Positions 40,404 to 49,523 are shown, counted from the stretch's first letter. The stretch: 64,000 nucleotides of DNA from Venatoribacter cucullus (GCF_016132445.1 NZ_CP046056.1:1736001-1800000), one strand, 5' to 3'. Program-made: numbers and translations. The notes: a model not told the origin generated them from the letters alone.

Positions 40404-40512
40404 CAACCTGCCCGGAGAAACAGCCGTAAGCGCTGGCCTTTCTGCTCAGTAATATTGCAGAGACTGAACGGAAAGGTCAGAATCTGCGGCTTTCTGCAGC
40501 AGAGTGAACGGC

Positions 40513-41520
40513 ATGACCCGCCATCAGATTCCCCGCCCCTTTATTGATGCGCCCTTACGTGGCGCCCAACGCCGGGGCCTCAGCACCCTGGAGTTGCTCA
40601 GTGCGGCCGGTATCGACGTGCAGGCACTGGATAATCCGGACGCCTGCCTCGGCAATAACGACTATGCGCGTTTGCTCGGGCAATTATGGAAACTGGGCAA
40701 CGACGAATACATGGGCTGCGCGCCGGTTGCCAGCCCCTACGGTACCTTTGCCATGATGTGTAAGGCCATTATCAGCTGCTCATCACTGGAGCATGCGTTG
40801 CAGCGGGCGCGGCGTTTTTATGCCTTATTTGAACAGGCACCGGCCATTCACCTGCAGCAACAGCAGGAGCTGACCCGGCTGGAAATTCGCCACGATATCC
40901 GTTACGACCCCGATCATTTTCTCAGCGAATCACTGCTGGCGATCTGGCACCGGCTCAGCAGCTGGCTGGTCGGACAAGGCATTCCCCTGCTGTCGGTCGG
41001 CTGCAATTATTCACCGCCAGCCCACGCAGCGTTATACCAGGATTTGTTCGCTACTCCGGTGCGTTTTAATGAGCCGGTTACCTATCTTTTAATTCCGACC
41101 CGGGTGCTGAGCCTGCCGATCAGCCAGACCCCGGCCACCCTGCGGGCGTTTCTGCAGCATTCGCCGGCGGATTTTCTCGCCCGTCCAAACCCACATGAGA
41201 GTATGACGGGTAAATTGCGGCAGTTATTCCGCCGTTACCCACTGCAGCAACTACCGGATCTGAACCAAAGCGCCGGGTTATTACAGGTATCGGCGGCCAC
41301 CTTGAGGCGGCGGCTGGCTGCTGAAAATACCTCGTTTCAGAAATTAAAAGACGAATGCCGGCTGGAAGAAGCCTGTCTGTTACTGGCGCAGCAGGACACC
41401 AGTATCCGTGACATTGCCGACTATCTGGGCTTTACCGAAACCAGCACCTTTCACCGCGCGTTCCGTAAATGGCAGGGGCTGACACCGGGCGCTTATCGCA
41501 CCCGGCAACGACAGACCTAA
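40513..41520 (+). CDS. AraC-family transcriptional regulator (OruR-like)
   Basis: A 335-residue regulator with an N-terminal arabinose-binding-type effector domain (about residues 10-200, the subfamily with long N-terminal half as in OruR/ArgR-type AraC proteins) and a C-terminal double helix-turn-helix (CRLEEACLLLAQQDTSIRDIADYLGFTETSTFHRAFRKWQGLTPGAYR). Start chosen at ATG 40513; a GTG at 40504 is an alternative with no better ribosome-binding site. Its 3' end abuts eda on the other strand. Its target is unknown; nearby genes for signalling or ED metabolism are candidates. Confidence 0.9.
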   Translation: MTRHQIPRPFIDAPLRGAQRRGLSTLELLSAAGIDVQALDNPDACLGNNDYARLLGQLWKLGNDEYMGCAPVASPYGTFAMMCKAIISCSSLEHALQRARRFYALFEQAPAIHLQQQQELTRLEIRHDIRYDPDHFLSESLLAIWHRLSSWLVGQGIPLLSVGCNYSPPAHAALYQDLFATPVRFNEPVTYLLIPTRVLSLPISQTPATLRAFLQHSPADFLARPNPHESMTGKLRQLFRRYPLQQLPDLNQSAGLLQVSAATLRRRLAAENTSFQKLKDECRLEEACLLLAQQDTSIRDIADYLGFTETSTFHRAFRKWQGLTPGAYRTRQRQT

Positions 41521-41526
41521 AATACA

Positions 41527-42162
41527 TCAGCCGGCGATGGCCAGCGTGGTAATGGCCGGCCAGTTTTTGGCCGCCACCAGCTCCGCCGGTGTCAGCCAGC
41601 TGCCGCCCACGGCAAAGACATTATCCAGTGTTAAATAATCCTGGTAATTATCCTGGCCAATACCGCCGGTCGGGCAGAATTTCACATCGTAAAACGGCCC
41701 CTGCAACGCTTTCAGCATGGCCTCCCCACCGGCCACCGCCGCCGGGAAAAATTTCTGATGTCGGAAACCGGCCGTCCGTGCCTGCATCACTTCCGACGCC
41801 GTGGCCACACCCGGTAAATAAGGCCCGCCCCAACTGGCGGCGGCCTGTAACAGTTCGGCAGAAATGCCCGGGCTGACAATAAACTCGGCCCCCTGTTCAA
41901 CCGCGGCCTGCAGCTGTGCCGCACTGGTGACAGTGCCGGCACCGACAATGGCATCGGGCACGGTCTGGCGGATCAGACGAATGGCATCCAGCGCACAGGA
42001 GGTCCGTAATGTGACTTCCAGCAGCCGCACCCCGCCAGCCACCAGTGCCTGCGCCATGGGAATAGCATCGGTAATATCATCAATCACCATCACCGGAATC
42101 AGTGGTTTGGCCCGTTCCAGCCACAGATTCCAGACGTCATTGCCGTGGTGTTTGCCTGTCAT
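41527..42162 (-). CDS. eda: KDPG/KHG aldolase
   Basis: Trimeric class-I aldolase splitting 2-keto-3-deoxy-6-phosphogluconate to pyruvate and glyceraldehyde-3-phosphate, the last Entner-Doudoroff step. Catalytic E49 (LLEVTLRT) and Schiff-base K137 (FRHQKFFPA) are in place; CPTGGI binds phosphate. The 211-residue length fits. Its start overlaps the edd stop (ATGA), so it is the last gene of zwf-pgl-edd-eda. Confidence 0.97.
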   Translation of the reverse strand: MTGKHHGNDVWNLWLERAKPLIPVMVIDDITDAIPMAQALVAGGVRLLEVTLRTSCALDAIRLIRQTVPDAIVGAGTVTSAAQLQAAVEQGAEFIVSPGISAELLQAAASWGGPYLPGVATASEVMQARTAGFRHQKFFPAAVAGGEAMLKALQGPFYDVKFCPTGGIGQDNYQDYLTLDNVFAVGGSWLTPAELVAAKNWPAITTLAIAG

Positions 42163-44000
42163 GATGTACTCTCCTGTTCGTTGTCATCGTCGTCCCAGCC
42201 AATGCTGATGGCGCCTTCGTCAGCGCGGCTGCAGCGGGCGCGGAAACCGGCGAATAGTTCCCGTCCCACGCCCTGCTGGCGGACCACCGCCAAGGCCGGT
42301 ACCGGTCGGGCCATAAAGCCATCGGTCAGTACCGTTAAGGTGCCGCTGTGGCCATCCAGGCGGATCATATCCCCATCCCGCACCGCGCCAAGCATGCCCC
42401 CCTGCTGTGCTTCCGGGCACAGATGAATGGCTGCCGGAAATTTACCCGACGCGCCGGACATGCGGCCATCAGTGACCAGCGCGACACGGTAGCCGGCGTC
42501 CTGCAGATTGGTTAAGGCCGGAGTCAGCTGGTGCAGTTCCGGCATGCCATTGGCGGCCGGCCCCTGGCCCCGTAATACCACCACCACATCGCGGTTCAGC
42601 GCCCCGGCACGATAGGCGTCCAGTACTGCCTGCTGGCTGCTGAATACCCGCGCCGGTGCCTGTACCGTCCAGCGATCATCGGGCACCGCCGATACCTTCA
42701 TAATGGCGCGCCCTAAATTGCCCTGCAGCAGTTTGATGCCGCCTTCGCGCAAAAACGGCGCATGGGCCGGAGCCAGTACGGTTAAATCGCTGCTTTCCGC
42801 CGCCACCGGCTGCCATTGCAGTGTGCCATCAGTCTGTAACTGCGGCACCCGGGTAAACGCGCGTAAACCCTTACCCAGAATGGTATTTACCTCTTCATGC
42901 AATAAACCGGCATCAAGCAGTTCGCGGATAACAAAAGGCATACCACCGGCCTGCTGCAGATGGTTCACATCGGCCTTGCCATTGGGATACACCCGCGCCA
43001 GCAAGGGCACCACATCGGATAAGTCGGCCAGATCCTGCCAATCCAGGGTAATGCCGGCCATGCGGGCAATGGCGGGTAAATGAATACTGTGATTGGTCGA
43101 GCCTCCGGTGGCCAGCAACCCCACCATGGCATTCACCAGCGTACGCTCATCGACCAGCTGCCCGATGGGCATAAAGCCCGGGCTCAGAGCGGTAATTTCG
43201 CCAATACGGGCGGCGGCGGCCCCGGTCAGCAATGGCCGTAACGGATGGTTGGGATTGATAAATGACGAGCCAGGCAGCTGTAAGCCCATGATTTCCAGCA
43301 GCATCTGATTGGAATTGGCGGTGCCATAAAACGTACAGGTGCCTTCGCTGTGGTAGGACGCCATTTCGCTGGCCAGTAATTCATCACGGCCGATATCACC
43401 GGCGGCATAAGCCTGCCGTACTTTGGCCTTGTCGCTGTTGCTGATGCCCGACGGCATCGGCCCGGAGGGCACAAAGACCGCCGGCAAATGGCCAAAACGC
43501 AGGGCCGCCATTAACAAACCCGGCACAATTTTGTCGCAGATGCCCAGCAGCAAACTGCCATCAAAGACCTGATGCGACAGCGCAACGGCGGTACTCAACG
43601 CGATAACATCACGGCTGAACAACGACAGCTCCATGCCCGCCTGGCCCTGGGTAACCCCATCGCACATAGCCGGGACGCCGCCGGCCATCTGCCCCACCTG
43701 CCCGGCTTTGGCCAATGCCGCTTTCAGTTGCTGCGGGTAACTCTGATAGGGCGCATGGGCCGACAGAATATCGTTATAGGCGCTGATAATGGCGATATTA
43801 GCGGCCCGGTGATTTTGTTGCAGGATCAGTTTTTCCGCCACCGGGGCGGCCGCATAGGTATGGGCCAGATTGGTACACCCGAGCTGGCCGCGCAGCGGCC
43901 CCTGCTGCACAGCGTTCTGCAACTGCTGTAAGTAACGCTGCCGGCGCGGCCGGCTGCGGGCGATAATGCGTTCGGTAACGGCTTGTACTTGCGGGTGCAT
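42159..44000 (-). CDS. edd: 6-phosphogluconate dehydratase
   Basis: Iron-sulfur dehydratase converting 6-phosphogluconate to KDPG, the committing step of the Entner-Doudoroff path. The 613-residue length and signatures match the IlvD/Edd family (MCDGVTQGQAGMELSL, GICDKIVPGLLMAALRFGHLP, GTCTFYGTANSNQMLLE, ALVTDGRMSGASGKFPAAIH). It overlaps the pgl stop by one base and the eda start by four, so the operon is tightly coupled. Confidence 0.97.
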   Translation of the reverse strand: MHPQVQAVTERIIARSRPRRQRYLQQLQNAVQQGPLRGQLGCTNLAHTYAAAPVAEKLILQQNHRAANIAIISAYNDILSAHAPYQSYPQQLKAALAKAGQVGQMAGGVPAMCDGVTQGQAGMELSLFSRDVIALSTAVALSHQVFDGSLLLGICDKIVPGLLMAALRFGHLPAVFVPSGPMPSGISNSDKAKVRQAYAAGDIGRDELLASEMASYHSEGTCTFYGTANSNQMLLEIMGLQLPGSSFINPNHPLRPLLTGAAAARIGEITALSPGFMPIGQLVDERTLVNAMVGLLATGGSTNHSIHLPAIARMAGITLDWQDLADLSDVVPLLARVYPNGKADVNHLQQAGGMPFVIRELLDAGLLHEEVNTILGKGLRAFTRVPQLQTDGTLQWQPVAAESSDLTVLAPAHAPFLREGGIKLLQGNLGRAIMKVSAVPDDRWTVQAPARVFSSQQAVLDAYRAGALNRDVVVVLRGQGPAANGMPELHQLTPALTNLQDAGYRVALVTDGRMSGASGKFPAAIHLCPEAQQGGMLGAVRDGDMIRLDGHSGTLTVLTDGFMARPVPALAVVRQQGVGRELFAGFRARCSRADEGAISIGWDDDDNEQESTS

Positions 44001-44707
44001 CAGGCCACTCCGGTACGGTAAATACTTAAGGGCACATCGCCCTGACTGAGCAGCGTGCGTACCGGCATAGCGGCGTTATCGTGCAGCTGTGCCGGGTCGT
44101 TGGCGGCAGCAAAAACGGCGTCTTTATCCGGGCCTTCAAAATGCAGGAATAAATGCCGGCAACCGGAGAGTAAGTTCCAGGTCAGGGTCATGCGTTGCAA
44201 ATGCTGGGGGGCATCGGTCACCGGACAACACCAGGCGGCATTGCTGCTGCTCATGGCATTGGCCAGGGCCGCAGAGTGCGGAAACCAGCTGGCGGTATGG
44301 CCGTCATGGCCTAAGCCCAGCACCGCGTAGTCGAGGCGGATAATCTGTTCATGCAGACGGTTTTCACACTCCATAAACCCCGCGACCGGGTCGGCGGCAC
44401 TGTTTTTCAGGGGTAAAAAATACGCCTGCGCCGCCTGCTGCTGCAATAAATGTTCGCGCACCAGGCGGGCATTGCTGGCCGGGTCGGTTTCCGGCACCCA
44501 GCGTTCATCCACCAGGGTAATCAGCACTTTATCCCAGGGCAGTTGCTGTTGTGCCAGCGCCTGAAAAAATGCCACCGGGGTCTGGCCGCCACTGACCGCA
44601 ATGCACACCCGGCCGCGCGCCTCAATGCTTTTGCGCATGCGGTTGGCTAAGTCACCGGCCAGCTGCCGGGCCAGGGTTAATGAATCGGGGTAACGTAAAT
44701 CCTGCAT
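44000..44707 (-). CDS. pgl: 6-phosphogluconolactonase
   Basis: Hydrolyses 6-phosphogluconolactone made by Zwf. The 235-residue DevB-type protein shows VCIAVSGGQTPVAFFQAL (phosphate-binding loop), LVDERWVPETDPASNARL and VLGLGHDGHTASWFPHS, the family hallmarks. Second gene of the operon, 16 bases after zwf. Confidence 0.96.
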   Translation of the reverse strand: MQDLRYPDSLTLARQLAGDLANRMRKSIEARGRVCIAVSGGQTPVAFFQALAQQQLPWDKVLITLVDERWVPETDPASNARLVREHLLQQQAAQAYFLPLKNSAADPVAGFMECENRLHEQIIRLDYAVLGLGHDGHTASWFPHSAALANAMSSSNAAWCCPVTDAPQHLQRMTLTWNLLSGCRHLFLHFEGPDKDAVFAAANDPAQLHDNAAMPVRTLLSQGDVPLSIYRTGVA

Positions 44708-44723
44708 GGTGTCAGCTCCTTAT

Positions 44724-46181
44724 TCAGCTGTTTTCTTCCCATAAGCGACCATCCCGGGCCAGCAACAAGGTGGCTGCTGCCGGACCCCAACTGCCGGACG
44801 TATAGGGTTCAGGCCGCCGCTCAGATGCCTGCCAATACTGCAGCACCGGATCAATCCAGCGCCAGGCTTCCAGTAATTCATCGTCCCGCAGAAACAGAGT
44901 GGCATTGCTGCTGAGCACATCGTGCAGCAACCGTTCGTAGGCTTCCGGCACCCGGACTTTGCGCATATCCTGCGGATTCAGGCTTAAATTCATTAGCCGC
45001 ACACTCATGCCCGGCCCGACCCGCTTTTCACATAACTGCAGACGAATACCTTCGTCCGGCTGCAGGCGGAAAATCAGTTTATTGGCCATAGTATTTTTAT
45101 GCTGCAGCGGAAAAATGGAGTGCGGAATGGCTTTGAACTGCACCACAATTTCGCAGGTACGATCCGGCAGGCGTTTACCGGTGCGCAAATAAAAGGGCAC
45201 GCCGGACCAGCGCCAGTTTTCAATTTCCACCTTGGCCGCCACAAAGGTTTCAGTGAGGCTTTTGGGCTGCACACCGGGTTCATCCCGGTAACGCGGCACC
45301 GGCTTACCGTCGGAGACGCCGGCATCGTACTGGCCACAGACTACGTTATCGCTGATGGCCGTGCCGGTAATGGGTTTCAGGGCTTTTAATACTTTTACTT
45401 TCTCATCGCGGATGGCGTCCGGGTCAAGCCGGGCCGGTGGCTCCATGGCCGTCATACACAATAGTTGCAGCAGGTGGTTCTGAAACATATCGCGCATGGC
45501 ACCAACCTGATCATAAAAACCAGCGCGCTGTTCTACGCCCAATGATTCCGAAATGGTGATCTGAATATGGTCGATGTATTTCTGATTCCACTGCTGTTCA
45601 AACAAGGAATTGGCGAAGCGCAACACCAGCAGGTTCTGTACCGTTTCCTTGCCCAGATAATGATCAATACGGTAAATCTGTGATTCGGTGAAATATTCAG
45701 CCACAGCGGCATTAATGGCCTGAGCTGAGGCGAAATCATGGCCGATGGGTTTTTCCAGCACGATTTTACTGCGCGGTAAAATCAGGCCGCTGCTGTGCAG
45801 CCCCGCGCAGATACGGGTGTAAAGTTCCGAGCCGGTGGCCAGATAATAAACCCGGTTAATATCGGTGCTGCTTAAGGCCTGCTGCAGTTGCCGGTATTGC
45901 TCCGGCTGTTGCAGATCGAGGGTTACGCAACGCAGGCGCGCCGAGAACGCCTGCCAGTGTTGCGGCTCCAGACAATCGGCTGGCACATACTGTTGTAACG
46001 CCTGCTCAATACGGGCCAGAAATTCATCCGTATCCAGTTGCTGACGGGTTACCGCACAAATAATACCCTCACCCAGCCGTCCATCGCGGTGCAACAGATA
46101 GAGTGCCGGTAATAATTTACGCCGGGCCAGATCCCCCAGACCACCAAACAGAATCAATTCAAAGGGATCGGTAATCTGCAT
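44724..46181 (-). CDS. zwf: Glucose-6-phosphate 1-dehydrogenase
   Basis: Oxidises glucose-6-phosphate to the lactone with NAD(P)+; entry to the ED and pentose-phosphate routes. The start ATG at 46181 is preferred because GGAG lies six bases upstream and it gives MQITDPFELILFGGLGDLARRKLLPALY; the open frame extends to 46289. Cofactor motif FGGLGDLARRKL and the catalytic RIDHYLGKE are present. The protein is 485 residues. It is the first gene of zwf-pgl-edd-eda. No hexR or glk is adjacent, unlike in pseudomonads. Confidence 0.97.
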   Translation of the reverse strand: MQITDPFELILFGGLGDLARRKLLPALYLLHRDGRLGEGIICAVTRQQLDTDEFLARIEQALQQYVPADCLEPQHWQAFSARLRCVTLDLQQPEQYRQLQQALSSTDINRVYYLATGSELYTRICAGLHSSGLILPRSKIVLEKPIGHDFASAQAINAAVAEYFTESQIYRIDHYLGKETVQNLLVLRFANSLFEQQWNQKYIDHIQITISESLGVEQRAGFYDQVGAMRDMFQNHLLQLLCMTAMEPPARLDPDAIRDEKVKVLKALKPITGTAISDNVVCGQYDAGVSDGKPVPRYRDEPGVQPKSLTETFVAAKVEIENWRWSGVPFYLRTGKRLPDRTCEIVVQFKAIPHSIFPLQHKNTMANKLIFRLQPDEGIRLQLCEKRVGPGMSVRLMNLSLNPQDMRKVRVPEAYERLLHDVLSSNATLFLRDDELLEAWRWIDPVLQYWQASERRPEPYTSGSWGPAAATLLLARDGRLWEENS

Positions 46182-46284
46182 AGCCATCTCCTGTGCTGTC
46201 TGCCGCTTTACTTTAGCTGATCGTACGTCTTCATGCCGTACGGAACGAGCGTTTTCCGGGGTAACGCCAGCCCCTTGTTGCGGT

Positions 46285-46299
46285 TGCACTTTTTTTACA
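46285..46299 (-). promoter_or_regulatory. zwf: Possible HexR operator upstream of zwf
   Basis: Minus strand TGTAAAAAAAGTGCA resembles the HexR site TGTARTWWWWTWACA only partly (good left half). It lies about 105 bases before the zwf start and 10 bases before the tRNA-Asn -35 box on the other strand. Confidence 0.3.
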
Positions 46300-46307
46300 A
46301 AAAGTGG

Positions 46308-46336
46308 TTGACGACCGCAACCGGCCTCCGTAATAT
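46308..46336 (+). promoter_or_regulatory. Promoter of tRNA-Asn
   Basis: TTGACG (46308-46313), a 17-base spacer and TAATAT (46331-46336) form a near-consensus sigma-70 promoter ending 20 bases before the tRNA. The GC-rich CGCCCCGC just downstream fits a stringent discriminator. Confidence 0.85.
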
Positions 46337-46356
46337 TCGCCCCGCTGTTGCGATGT

Positions 46357-46432
46357 TCCCCGATAGCTCAGTCGGTAGAGCAGCGGACTGTTAATCCGTT
46401 GGTCGCTGGTTCAAGTCCAGCTCGGGGAGCCA
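46357..46432 (+). tRNA. tRNA-Asn (GTT)
   Basis: 76-nucleotide cloverleaf: acceptor TCCCCGA / TCGGGGA, D-loop AGCTCAGTCGGTAGAGC, anticodon loop CTGTTAATCC with GTT, T-arm GGTTCAAGTCC, encoded CCA at the end. It sits alone between zwf (divergent) and the FKBP lipoprotein gene. Confidence 0.98.
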
Positions 46433-46447
46433 AACAGCAATATCTCA

Positions 46448-46467
46448 GCGCCTTCTGCGCATTTTAA
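46448..46467 (+). terminator. Weak terminator downstream of tRNA-Asn
   Basis: GCGC-CTTCT-GCGC followed by ATTTTAA, 16 bases after the tRNA. Short stem, so moderate confidence only. Confidence 0.4.
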
Positions 46468-46554
46468 TACCCACCCTGAAACATCAACATCTGCAGTGAC
46501 ACTGACAGGTGATTTTTTGCTGTCTGGTGGCCAGAATTCTCGGCCGTACAGCCA

Positions 46555-46580
46555 TAAAAAAAGCGGCCATACAGCCGCTT
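46555..46580 (-). terminator. Terminator of the FKBP lipoprotein gene
   Basis: Minus strand AAGCGGC-TGTATG-GCCGCTT followed by TTTTTATGG, 20 bases beyond the gene. Confidence 0.88.
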
Positions 46581-46599
46581 TTTCAGTTTCGTGCCGGAA

Positions 46600-47292
46600 T
46601 TATTTAACGATTTCCAGCAGCTCTACTTCAAATACCAGCACCGAGTTGGCCGGAATGCGCGGGCTCGGGCTGCGGGCACCGTAGGCCAGCTCAGCCGGAA
46701 TTGTCAGCTTCCACTTGTCGCCAACACGCATCATCTGCAGGGCTTCTACCCAGCCACGGATAACGCCGGTAACCGGGAACTGCGCCGGCTCGCCACGTTC
46801 AACCGAGCTGTCAAATACCGTACCGTCGGTCAGGGTGCCGTGGTAATGCACACGCACAGTGTCTTCAGCGGTTGGCATGGCGCTGTCTGCCGCAGCGGCG
46901 GTGATCACTTCATACTGCAGACCACTTTCAGTCACCTGCACGCCTTCACGCTTGGCATTTTCCGCCAGGAATTCAGCACCGGCTTTGGCCGCGGCGTCAT
47001 TCAGGGCGTCCATTTTACGCACTTGTTCTTCACGTACTTTATCGAAAGCGGCCGCGATGGTTTCATCGTCGATGCGCTGTTCGGCATCGCTCAGTGCATC
47101 ACGGATACCGGCCGCAATGGCATCAGCATTCATGTCCACATCTTCCTGCGCCAGCTGACGGCCAATATTCAGACCTACGCCGTAGCTTGCCTGATCGATA
47201 TGATTTTCTAACTTCACAGAGTCCCCCTGACCGCAACCGGCCAACAATAAAGTGCCCAGCATAACTGCCGGAACGGTTTTCAACAGCTTCAT
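46600..47292 (-). CDS. FKBP-type peptidyl-prolyl isomerase, lipoprotein
   Basis: A 230-residue periplasmic or outer-membrane lipoprotein: signal with lipobox LLLAGC (Cys20), an N-terminal dimerisation helix domain (SYGVGLNIGRQLAQEDVDMNAD) and a C-terminal FKBP domain (VRVHYHGTLTDGTVFDSS, VTGVIRGWVEALQMMRVGDKWKLTIP, LVFEVELLEI). Active-site aromatic positions of FKBP are largely conserved. It resembles FkpA/FklB/Mip proteins that fold periplasmic proteins. Single gene with its own terminator. Confidence 0.92.
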   Translation of the reverse strand: MKLLKTVPAVMLGTLLLAGCGQGDSVKLENHIDQASYGVGLNIGRQLAQEDVDMNADAIAAGIRDALSDAEQRIDDETIAAAFDKVREEQVRKMDALNDAAAKAGAEFLAENAKREGVQVTESGLQYEVITAAAADSAMPTAEDTVRVHYHGTLTDGTVFDSSVERGEPAQFPVTGVIRGWVEALQMMRVGDKWKLTIPAELAYGARSPSPRIPANSVLVFEVELLEIVK

Positions 47293-47375
47293 AAATTTCC
47301 TGCCGTGTTATAGGTTTCAGAGCCCGTACACTACTACAAGAAAGGCCGCCTGCCTATGTCAGCCAACGACCGATT

Positions 47376-47597
47376 TCAGCACACATAATCGCCTTTACGG
47401 GCGCGCCGCTGACACTCACGCAAGACGTTCTGACAAATCTGAATTTCAGCCACCGACAGCGACGTGGCATGCTGGCACTGATAATGACGCTGGCGTAATT
47501 CGCGGTCTTCAATGGATTCGTAAGCACCGGAACAGGCCGCCAGAATAACCGGCAGACACAGCATCAGCATTGCATTTTTTACTATTTTTTCTGTCAT
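47376..47597 (-). CDS. Small Cys-rich predicted lipoprotein
   Basis: A 73-residue protein I do not recognise. MTEKIVKNAMLMLCLPVILAAC is a signal peptide with lipobox ending at Cys22, followed by a short acidic and helical mature part with four further cysteines spaced C-x13-C-x6-C-x10-C, the last being the final residue. This pattern could make two disulfides in a helical hairpin. The open frame begins at 47609, but the ATG at 47597 with an ACGGG upstream is better. It lies between the FKBP lipoprotein gene and a divergent lipoprotein gene. Confidence 0.6.
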   Translation of the reverse strand: MTEKIVKNAMLMLCLPVILAACSGAYESIEDRELRQRHYQCQHATSLSVAEIQICQNVLRECQRRARKGDYVC

Positions 47598-47729
47598 CCC
47601 GTACACCATTTGCCCCTGCCGAACAGCCGCCAGATTGTCATAGCCGGCGTATTTTGTCCATTTTACAGCCTGGCGCCGGCACCCCAGCCCTTTATAATGA
47701 CGGCACGATAAAAATAATAAGGAATTACC

Positions 47730-48539
47730 ATGAAATTACTGGCATTCAGCCTCGCCGTGCTAACCCTGCTGTCATTGCTCAGCGCCTGCAGCGGCCCCTC
47801 TAAAGAAGAATTATTGCGTCTGCAATTACTGCAGGCCCAGCAGGCTGAAGCCGCTGCAGAAGCCGAACGCCAGGCCGCGGCCGCGCGCGAACAGCGGGTT
47901 GAACAGCGCTTGCAGCAGGCGCTGCAGGTGGCTAAGCAACAGCGCACATTAACCCCGGCAGAAGTACCGCAATTATTAAAACCCGGACAGATTCCGGCGA
48001 CCGGCGCCACGCAATTTTTCAGCCTGGAATTACAACCGGCCAAATATAATTACGGCGCCAATAAACAGAGTTTTTCGGTAGTCGGCATGCGTCAGAGCCG
48101 CAATGAAACGGTCCTGGCAGGCTTAGGGCAGCAACTGGCCGCCGATGCTTTGCTGGAATGGCTGCTGTGGCAGGAAACCGAACTGAATACACTGAGCCAG
48201 ACCGTAGCCCGGGAAGGTGGTCAGCGCCTGACGGCAGTAACCGGCGATGTACGCCGCGATGCATCGCTGCGTTCTTTCAGTCAGCAATGGCAATGGGAAG
48301 ACAGTCTGTTTGAAGACATCAGCTGGCATACCAGCCCGGAACAAGCCTGGGCCTTAACCTCAGGCCGGGATGTGCGCCTGCAGCTGGGGGTGCGCCTGTG
48401 CCCGCTGGCCGATTGCCGCCACCAATATTCCTACCGCAACCAGCCCACCACGGCCGTGCGGGCAGATATTCTGAGCGTGCTGATTGTGGATGGGCGCAAT
48501 AACGAAGTGCTGGCTGAATTTATCCGCGCAGCCGAGTAA
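47730..48539 (+). CDS. Predicted lipoprotein with N-terminal coiled coil
   Basis: A 269-residue lipoprotein (lipobox LLSAC, Cys20) of unknown role. Residues 24-70 are Ala/Glu/Gln/Arg-rich and should form a coiled coil (LLQAQQAEAAAEAERQ). The remainder is a globular domain with WLLWQETELNTL, an AWALTSGRDVRLQLGVRLCPLADC region holding two Cys, and a strand-rich end. No known domain is evident. The ATG at 47730 follows AAGGAA. It ends at a terminator shared with the next gene on the other strand. Confidence 0.75.
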   Translation: MKLLAFSLAVLTLLSLLSACSGPSKEELLRLQLLQAQQAEAAAEAERQAAAAREQRVEQRLQQALQVAKQQRTLTPAEVPQLLKPGQIPATGATQFFSLELQPAKYNYGANKQSFSVVGMRQSRNETVLAGLGQQLAADALLEWLLWQETELNTLSQTVAREGGQRLTAVTGDVRRDASLRSFSQQWQWEDSLFEDISWHTSPEQAWALTSGRDVRLQLGVRLCPLADCRHQYSYRNQPTTAVRADILSVLIVDGRNNEVLAEFIRAAE

Positions 48540-48592
48540 ACAGCCAGGCCATAAAAACCGGAAATAAAAAAGCGGAAATAAATAACAGCTAT

Positions 48593-48620
48593 AAAAAAAG
48601 CGGCCACGGCCGCTTTTTTT
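48593..48620. terminator. Bidirectional terminator between the coiled-coil lipoprotein and TIGR04219-type genes
   Basis: AAAAAAAGCGGCC-AC-GGCCGCTTTTTTTT: a GC stem with A and T runs on both sides, between convergent genes. Confidence 0.92.
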
Positions 48621-48634
48621 TATAATGCCGGGAA

Positions 48635-49396
48635 TCAGAATCCCAGTGACAGCGACGCACCAAAGAAGGCGCCTTTAATATCCATATCGGCATCGATATC
48701 CACATCACTGCTGTCGGTTTGCAGCGACAGCGAACGATAACCACCTTCCAGTGCAATATCCACCACCGGGATCGGCAGATCGTAGCCAAGGGTGGCACTC
48801 ATATCGGTGATTTTGTTGTCACCAAAACCGATGTAGTTTACATCGGCGGCGGCATAAATACCGAAGGGTGTGCCGACTTTGACTTCGCCATAGGCCATCG
48901 GCAGGGTCAGGTCCAGATCGACGCTTTTTGAAACCGCAAAACCGTTGTCAGTGCCTGTAATAGTCGCACTGCCATCAAACTGACGGGCGGTTAAACCAAA
49001 GTTGATATCAATGTACGGCAGCGGCAGTGGCAGGCCCCAGTACAGGGTCAAATCAGTATGCGCCAAGTCCACAGCTGTATTGACAGCACCATCAAATGAC
49101 TGACCATCAAAATCTGCAATAGTAAATGCGCCATCACCTTCCACTTCCAGCGCAGTCTGCTTCAGTTTCACATTCGGAATAAAGGGCAGCGGGTGCTCAA
49201 AAAAGACCGTGATCTGATTGCCGTTATCGGAATCCAGATTCAGGCCGTCTTTTTCTACCGACAAACCATCATCCAGCTGACCGGTGGCTTCGGCATTCCA
49301 GACGCTGGCTTTGGCGCCAACGGTAAACAGCAGATCGGCCTGAGCAGCGACCGGAGCCATGGCCAGAATAGCGGCCGCGAGTGCAGTTTTTTTCAT
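48635..49396 (-). CDS. TIGR04219-family outer membrane beta-barrel protein
   Basis: A 253-residue secreted protein: signal peptide (residues 1-20, ending AQADLL) then repeating amphipathic strands; ends LGF, a barrel-type C-terminus. Features such as VGAKASVWNAEATGQL, EHPLPFIPNVKL and YIDINFGLTARQ fit the TIGR04219 outer-membrane family, which has no assigned function. The Asp-rich segment DSSDVDIDADMD near the end may be an extracellular or Ca-binding loop. Single gene convergent with the coiled-coil lipoprotein. Confidence 0.85.
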   Translation of the reverse strand: MKKTALAAAILAMAPVAAQADLLFTVGAKASVWNAEATGQLDDGLSVEKDGLNLDSDNGNQITVFFEHPLPFIPNVKLKQTALEVEGDGAFTIADFDGQSFDGAVNTAVDLAHTDLTLYWGLPLPLPYIDINFGLTARQFDGSATITGTDNGFAVSKSVDLDLTLPMAYGEVKVGTPFGIYAAADVNYIGFGDNKITDMSATLGYDLPIPVVDIALEGGYRSLSLQTDSSDVDIDADMDIKGAFFGASLSLGF

Positions 49397-49523
49397 AATA
49401 ATTCCTGTTGATCAGTAATGTCCGTTCTGCCGGGAGCAGAGAGTGGTCTTAGTGTGCCGGCAAACCTGCAACTTGCCAATGCCTGACAACGGATGTTGCG
49501 CGCCAGAATGCAGGCGATACGCG

